DNA from: an uncultured bacterium
GTDB taxonomy: Bacteria; Patescibacteriota; Minisyncoccia; Phycocordibacterales; CAWITU01
DNA length: 17,410 nucleotides
Direction of reading: 5' to 3'
NCBI GenBank assembly: GCA_903958115.1
Contig: CAJBRS010000037.1
Span: forward strand, 1-17,410
Made by a program: the position numbers and the translations under genes. Of this stretch, positions 14,498-17,410 are shown piece after piece (within the stretch, counting starts at the first letter, position 1; each line of letters starts with the position of its first letter). The notes beneath the pieces were generated by a model. It saw only the letters and a program-made list of their open reading frames with translations. It did no database searches and was not told the origin of the DNA.

Positions 14498-15289
14498 TTA
14501 TTGAGAGGTCCATTTATAACCTGGATCATCTTTGCTAAATATTATACCACTGGTCTTAAAATAGTTTGATAAACCTGTGTAAATGTCACTACCGGAGCCC
14601 TGCATTGTTTGTAATTGGTTCATGGCTAGGGCACTTTTAACTGGATCATTTTCGTAATTTATAAAATCTTGGAAATCCAGAGACATGTTGTGTAGGTAGT
14701 TTATCTCTTGCAGATGTAAACTCTCAACGCTTTGTGGGGCTGGTATTTGTAGAAGTTGTTCTGAGGTTTTTTCGTAGATTTTAGCGGTAGTTGTTAGGTC
14801 GGTGCTCTTCGCTAATAAGGAGATGCTTGCATTTTCAATTTTAGCAAAGGAATTACCGTAGTTTTTTACTGCAACCTTGTCTGAATCAGGAAAAGTTTTT
14901 ATGTCGCTTAATGAATATGCGTCGACATGTCCTGTCATTGCAGCTTGTGTGGCTAGATTGGATACAACCGCCTGAGCTGTTTCATCGTCAGAAGCCCCAT
15001 TTGTCTGAAGATTTACATAATTAGCGAGGGCTAATTGAGTAAAACGATCTGATACGTTGTCAGTATCAGAAGAAGCGGGGTTGTTAAAGGCTTGTTTTGT
15101 GTCTACAACAAAAACTGAAGTAGTCGCATAATCGTAAGAGTTGTCACTCCCCGATGAATTGTATGTCAGGGTGTTGTTCTGTGGTAATAAAGTGTTGTTC
15201 GAATATTTATAATAAAAAGCTCCTATAATAACAACCGTCATGATCCCTCCTAATATATAAATTTTTTTACTTGGAGTAGTGTGTTCCAT
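14498..15289 (-). CDS. Membrane-anchored helical extracytoplasmic protein
   Basis: A 263-residue protein of unknown function. The N-terminus MEHTTPSKK precedes one membrane helix (about 10-28). A Ser/Asn spacer follows, then a mostly helical domain (about 60-260) with segments such as VSDRFTQLALANYVNLQ, YSLSDIKTFPDSD, VAVKNYGNSFAKI and LLQIPAPQSVESLHLQEI. This arrangement resembles a family I recall from Parcubacteria genomes, without an assigned role. The ATG at 15289 is preferred to the in-frame ATG at 15325, which would run back through the promoter. TATAAT ends 7 nt before it, so the mRNA should be leaderless. It is the first gene of the secretion run, 4 nt before the next start. Confidence 0.78.
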   Translation of the reverse strand: MEHTTPSKKIYILGGIMTVVIIGAFYYKYSNNTLLPQNNTLTYNSSGSDNSYDYATTSVFVVDTKQAFNNPASSDTDNVSDRFTQLALANYVNLQTNGASDDETAQAVVSNLATQAAMTGHVDAYSLSDIKTFPDSDKVAVKNYGNSFAKIENASISLLAKSTDLTTTAKIYEKTSEQLLQIPAPQSVESLHLQEINYLHNMSLDFQDFINYENDPVKSALAMNQLQTMQGSGSDIYTGLSNYFKTSGIIFSKDDPGYKWTSQ

Positions 15290-15296
15290 ATATGAA

Positions 15297-15302
15297 ATTA
15301 TA
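15297..15302 (-). promoter_or_regulatory. -10 box of the secretion-cluster leading gene
   Basis: A perfect minus-strand TATAAT (15302-15297), preceded by CTG, ends 7 nt before the ATG at 15289. It lies back-to-back with the plus-strand promoter at 15313-15321. Confidence 0.6.
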
Positions 15303-15312
15303 CAGGAGCTTG

Positions 15313-15321
15313 TGGTACAAT
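15313..15321 (+). promoter_or_regulatory. Extended -10 of the peptidoglycan-binding/IPT gene
   Basis: TGGTACAAT (TGn plus TACAAT) ends 6 nt before the ATG at 15328, which predicts a leaderless mRNA. It also decides the start: an in-frame ATG at 15292 would lie upstream of the -10. Confidence 0.6.
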
Positions 15322-15327
15322 ACAATT

Positions 15328-16368
15328 ATGAAAAAGTCATTAATGTTGATTACTTTTGTTCTTATTTTTTTATTTGCAGGTCCGGTAATTTTTTCTCATG
15401 CTTTTAATGGAAATTTTCAAAATAATTTAAAACTTGGAGATTCTAGCGGGGATGTTTTGGTGTTACAGCAAATTTTAAATTCTAATCCTATTACAGCAGT
15501 GGCTCTCTCTGGTATTGGATCTGCTGGGCAAGAGACGACATTCTTTGGAAGTTTGACAAAGAATGCTGTCATTAAGTTCCAAAACCTCTATTCTTCAACG
15601 ATTTTGGCCTCCACGGGTCTCTCTCAGGGTACTGGTTTTGTTGGTCAGGCTACTAGAGCCGAGCTTAATAAGTTGCTTTTGTCGGGGAAAACAGCTACTT
15701 CAACCAATAATACAAATAACAATTCTCCTGCTATTGTCAGTTCTTCGACATCAACATCTCAGAATAATCAAACCATACTAAAAGCCTCAAGTGTCAGCGT
15801 CTTTTCTGTTAGTCCGTACATTGTTATCCCTGGAGGAAATGCTGTTATAAATGGTTATGGTTTTACTTCTCAAAAAAATACTATCTATTTAAGTGGTAAT
15901 TCAATTGGAGATTTTGTCTCTACGTCATCACGAGAGATTTATTTTACTGTTCCCTCTTTTCTGTCTGAAGGATCTTATGAGGTTAGAGTTGCAAACAGTA
16001 ATGGTGATAGTAAAACCGGTCAACAAGGCACAACCCTTTTAAAAGTAAGGAATACTCTTCCTAATCCTCCCCAGATAACATCCATTTCCCCTCTTGTTGC
16101 TAGCACTACAGACACGATTACAATCACTGGTTCTAATTTTTCCTCAGATAGTAATCTAATATTTTCTTCTTTTGGTTCAACAACGGTTCCGTCTGCTGAT
16201 GGAACACACCTTCAATTTAAACTGAGTTCTTTCTCAGATCTAAAATTAGTTACATCAAGGCTTCTTGGAGACACAACACATCCAAAGCACTCTATGGATG
16301 TCCCTATCTATGTGATAACAAGTGACGGTGTTAATAATGGACAAATAATATTAAAGGTTAATTTTTAA
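15328..16368 (+). CDS. Secreted peptidoglycan-binding protein with two IPT/TIG domains
   Basis: A 346-residue exported protein. The signal peptide spans about 1-25 (SHA). A PG_binding_1-type domain follows (about 33-117), with the pattern LKLGDSSGDVLVLQQILN, FFGSLTKNAVIKFQ and GFVGQATRAELNKLL. This fold binds cell-wall peptidoglycan. A Ser/Thr/Asn spacer (about 121-150) leads to two IPT/TIG Ig-like domains. The first (about 155-243) has SVSPYIVIPGGNAVINGYGF, and the second (about 248-340) has ITSISPLVASTTDTITITGSNF. It is therefore probably a wall-attached surface or adhesion protein. It diverges from the secretion cluster and may be co-regulated with it. The next gene starts 4 nt after its stop. 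Confidence 0.85.
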   Translation: MKKSLMLITFVLIFLFAGPVIFSHAFNGNFQNNLKLGDSSGDVLVLQQILNSNPITAVALSGIGSAGQETTFFGSLTKNAVIKFQNLYSSTILASTGLSQGTGFVGQATRAELNKLLLSGKTATSTNNTNNNSPAIVSSSTSTSQNNQTILKASSVSVFSVSPYIVIPGGNAVINGYGFTSQKNTIYLSGNSIGDFVSTSSREIYFTVPSFLSEGSYEVRVANSNGDSKTGQQGTTLLKVRNTLPNPPQITSISPLVASTTDTITITGSNFSSDSNLIFSSFGSTTVPSADGTHLQFKLSSFSDLKLVTSRLLGDTTHPKHSMDVPIYVITSDGVNNGQIILKVNF

Positions 16369-16372
16369 AAAT

Positions 16373-16921
16373 ATGAACTTATTTAGAAAAGCTATTACAC
16401 TCTGCTCGACAATATTTTTAAACTTTGTTTTTCTTTCTTCTGTGGCTTTTGCACAGATGTCTGGTGGAAGTATTGGTTCCGGTAGTATGGGTGGATCTGG
16501 TGGTGGGCAAGAAACTCCATTGGGTGGTCAGCTTTATTATTCTATGTATTGTGAATGTACCCATAATTACCTAAATTTTTTTAATGACTATGTTTCTGGA
16601 GAGATGAAGAAATTGGTCTACGAGCCTGGTAGTTCAGTAGTTTTCAAGGAAAATAGCATAACACAATCAATGACTTACGAACTCGGTTCTTATAGCAGTG
16701 AAGGTAAGTGTGAAATAAAAATTTATCCTTATCAGATTTGTATACAAATTACGAGTGATGGAGAATATGGAAGTCAGCCTGGCACAGGCACATCTAGCAT
16801 GGGAGGTAGTATGGGTGGAAGTTCTTCTTTTAATAACTATACTAGCCCTATCAAATCATTGAGTTTTAACTCAGAACCTTTTCGGATTTTACTTGGAGGT
16901 ATTGTCTCTAAGAAAATTTAA
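16373..16921 (+). CDS. Small secreted four-cysteine protein
   Basis: A 182-residue protein of unknown function. A signal peptide (about 1-27, ending AFA) precedes a Gly/Ser/Met-rich stretch (29-45, GGSIGSGSMGGSGGG). A compact domain (about 50-130) has four cysteines at 60, 62, 113 and 123, which could form two disulfides. A second GSSMGGSMGGSS stretch and a hydrophobic C-terminus follow. The gene starts 4 nt after the peptidoglycan-binding gene and should be cotranscribed with it, so it may be its partner at the cell surface. Its stop overlaps the convergent rsmA end by 4 nt. Confidence 0.75.
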   Translation: MNLFRKAITLCSTIFLNFVFLSSVAFAQMSGGSIGSGSMGGSGGGQETPLGGQLYYSMYCECTHNYLNFFNDYVSGEMKKLVYEPGSSVVFKENSITQSMTYELGSYSSEGKCEIKIYPYQICIQITSDGEYGSQPGTGTSSMGGSMGGSSSFNNYTSPIKSLSFNSEPFRILLGGIVSKKI

Positions 16922-17410
16922 AGAGATAGAAGAGACCATTCTTTTAGGCTTAAGTTCTCAGCTCTAATTTTAGTAGAAAGATTTATTTTTTGAAAAATTT
17001 CTGGAGTGGTGTTTAGATTCTTAATTAAGACTTTTCTCTTGTGGGCAAAACCCGCTTTCAGGGTTTTAAAGAATTTTTCTTCTGAAATTTTGTTTTCAGT
17101 GAAAAATCCTTTAGAGATATTTTTTATTTGAAGAATTGCGGAATCAACCTTTGGTACTGGTGAAAAATAACGCGCTGGTACTGTCGCTATATATTTTGGT
17201 TCTCCGTAAGCTTTCACGCTTATCGAAAGAAGGCTTTCTCTTTTGTCGTTGGCTACGATTCTTTTCGCTACTTCTTTCTGTAGCATCAGCACCATTCTCT
17301 CTGGCTGGTTATCACTTTCTAGAAATTTTCGAAGTAGTGCGCCTGTTATGTAATAAGGTATGTTGGCAACTAATTTGTATGGTTTTTCTAGTAACTTTTT
17401 TCCAACTTTG
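16918..17410 (-). CDS. rsmA: 16S rRNA dimethyladenosine transferase RsmA, C-terminal part
   Basis: The last 163 residues of RsmA/KsgA, which dimethylates two adjacent adenines near the 3' end of 16S rRNA using S-adenosylmethionine. The reading frame stays open to the window edge, so the N-terminus with the SAM-binding motif I lies outside. The catalytic motif IV appears as NIPYYITG (17364-17341; usual NLPYxIxxP/S). It is followed by the family pattern QPERMVLMLQKEVAKRIVA, then YIATVPARYFSPVPKVDSAILQI and AGFAHKRKVLIKNL. The gene converges on the small secreted protein gene. Confidence 0.95.
   Translation of the reverse strand, partial: KVGKKLLEKPYKLVANIPYYITGALLRKFLESDNQPERMVLMLQKEVAKRIVANDKRESLLSISVKAYGEPKYIATVPARYFSPVPKVDSAILQIKNISKGFFTENKISEEKFFKTLKAGFAHKRKVLIKNLNTTPEIFQKINLSTKIRAENLSLKEWSLLSL

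Noticed and set aside
15292..15327. Upstream in-frame ATG extending the peptidoglycan-binding protein by 12 residues.
   Set aside because: It would lie upstream of the extended -10 and spoil the signal peptide; the ATG at 15328 fits both.
16862..16873. Short inverted repeat GAGTT-TT-AACTC near the end of the four-cysteine gene.
   Set aside because: The stem is only 5 bp with a 2-nt loop, and there is no T-run. It is expected by chance in AT-rich coding DNA.
1..17410. CRISPR array, tRNA, rRNA, insertion sequence or prophage genes.
   Set aside because: No regularly spaced repeats, no recognisable tRNA or rRNA segments, and no transposase or integrase motifs were seen.

Overview
The window is a compact, AT-rich bacterial chromosome segment that most resembles a Candidate Phyla Radiation (Patescibacteria) genome, probably of the Parcubacteria type. 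The reasons are the small core genes, the near absence of intergenic DNA, the lack of recognisable Shine-Dalgarno sites, many secreted Ser/Gly/Asn/Thr-rich proteins, and a PrgI / TraC-like / VirB4 / VirB6 cluster of the kind seen in that group. The lineage is inferred from gene content and not from a marker-gene tree. The standard genetic code fits (TAA and TAG stops, with TGA once).

Positions 1-2768 hold a replication-origin-type core block. dnaA is on the minus strand, and rpmH-rnpA-yidC diverge from it on the plus strand. The 164-bp AT-rich gap between dnaA and rpmH is the candidate oriC. rnpA carries a perfect 18-bp inverted repeat inside its coding region.

Positions 2758-15289 are a minus-strand run of twelve genes that reads as a reduced type IV secretion-like (T4SS-like) envelope machine. 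In transcription order they are: a membrane-anchored helical protein; a secreted Ser/Gly-rich protein; a VirB6/TrbL-like polytopic protein; a helical/acidic protein; PrgI; a TraC/VirB4 N-terminal-like protein; the VirB4 ATPase; a membrane protein; a secreted Ig-like protein; a TrbC/VirB2-like pilin domain fused to a lytic transglycosylase; a second TrbC/VirB2-like pilin; and a membrane-anchored beta-propeller-like protein. No relaxase, VirD4 coupling protein or VirB11 is present in the window, so conjugation cannot be claimed. Protein or DNA transport, DNA uptake, or a cell-contact apparatus are all possible.

Positions 15328-16921 carry two plus-strand secreted proteins: a peptidoglycan-binding plus IPT/TIG protein and a small four-cysteine protein. 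They diverge from the secretion cluster across a 38-bp two-way promoter region. The window ends inside rsmA (ksgA) on the minus strand.

Regulation visible in the sequence: several genes have a -10-like hexamer ending only 6-9 nt before the start codon, which predicts leaderless or almost leaderless transcripts. Other genes are translationally coupled through overlaps or gaps of a few bases. No intergenic stretch exceeds about 170 bp.
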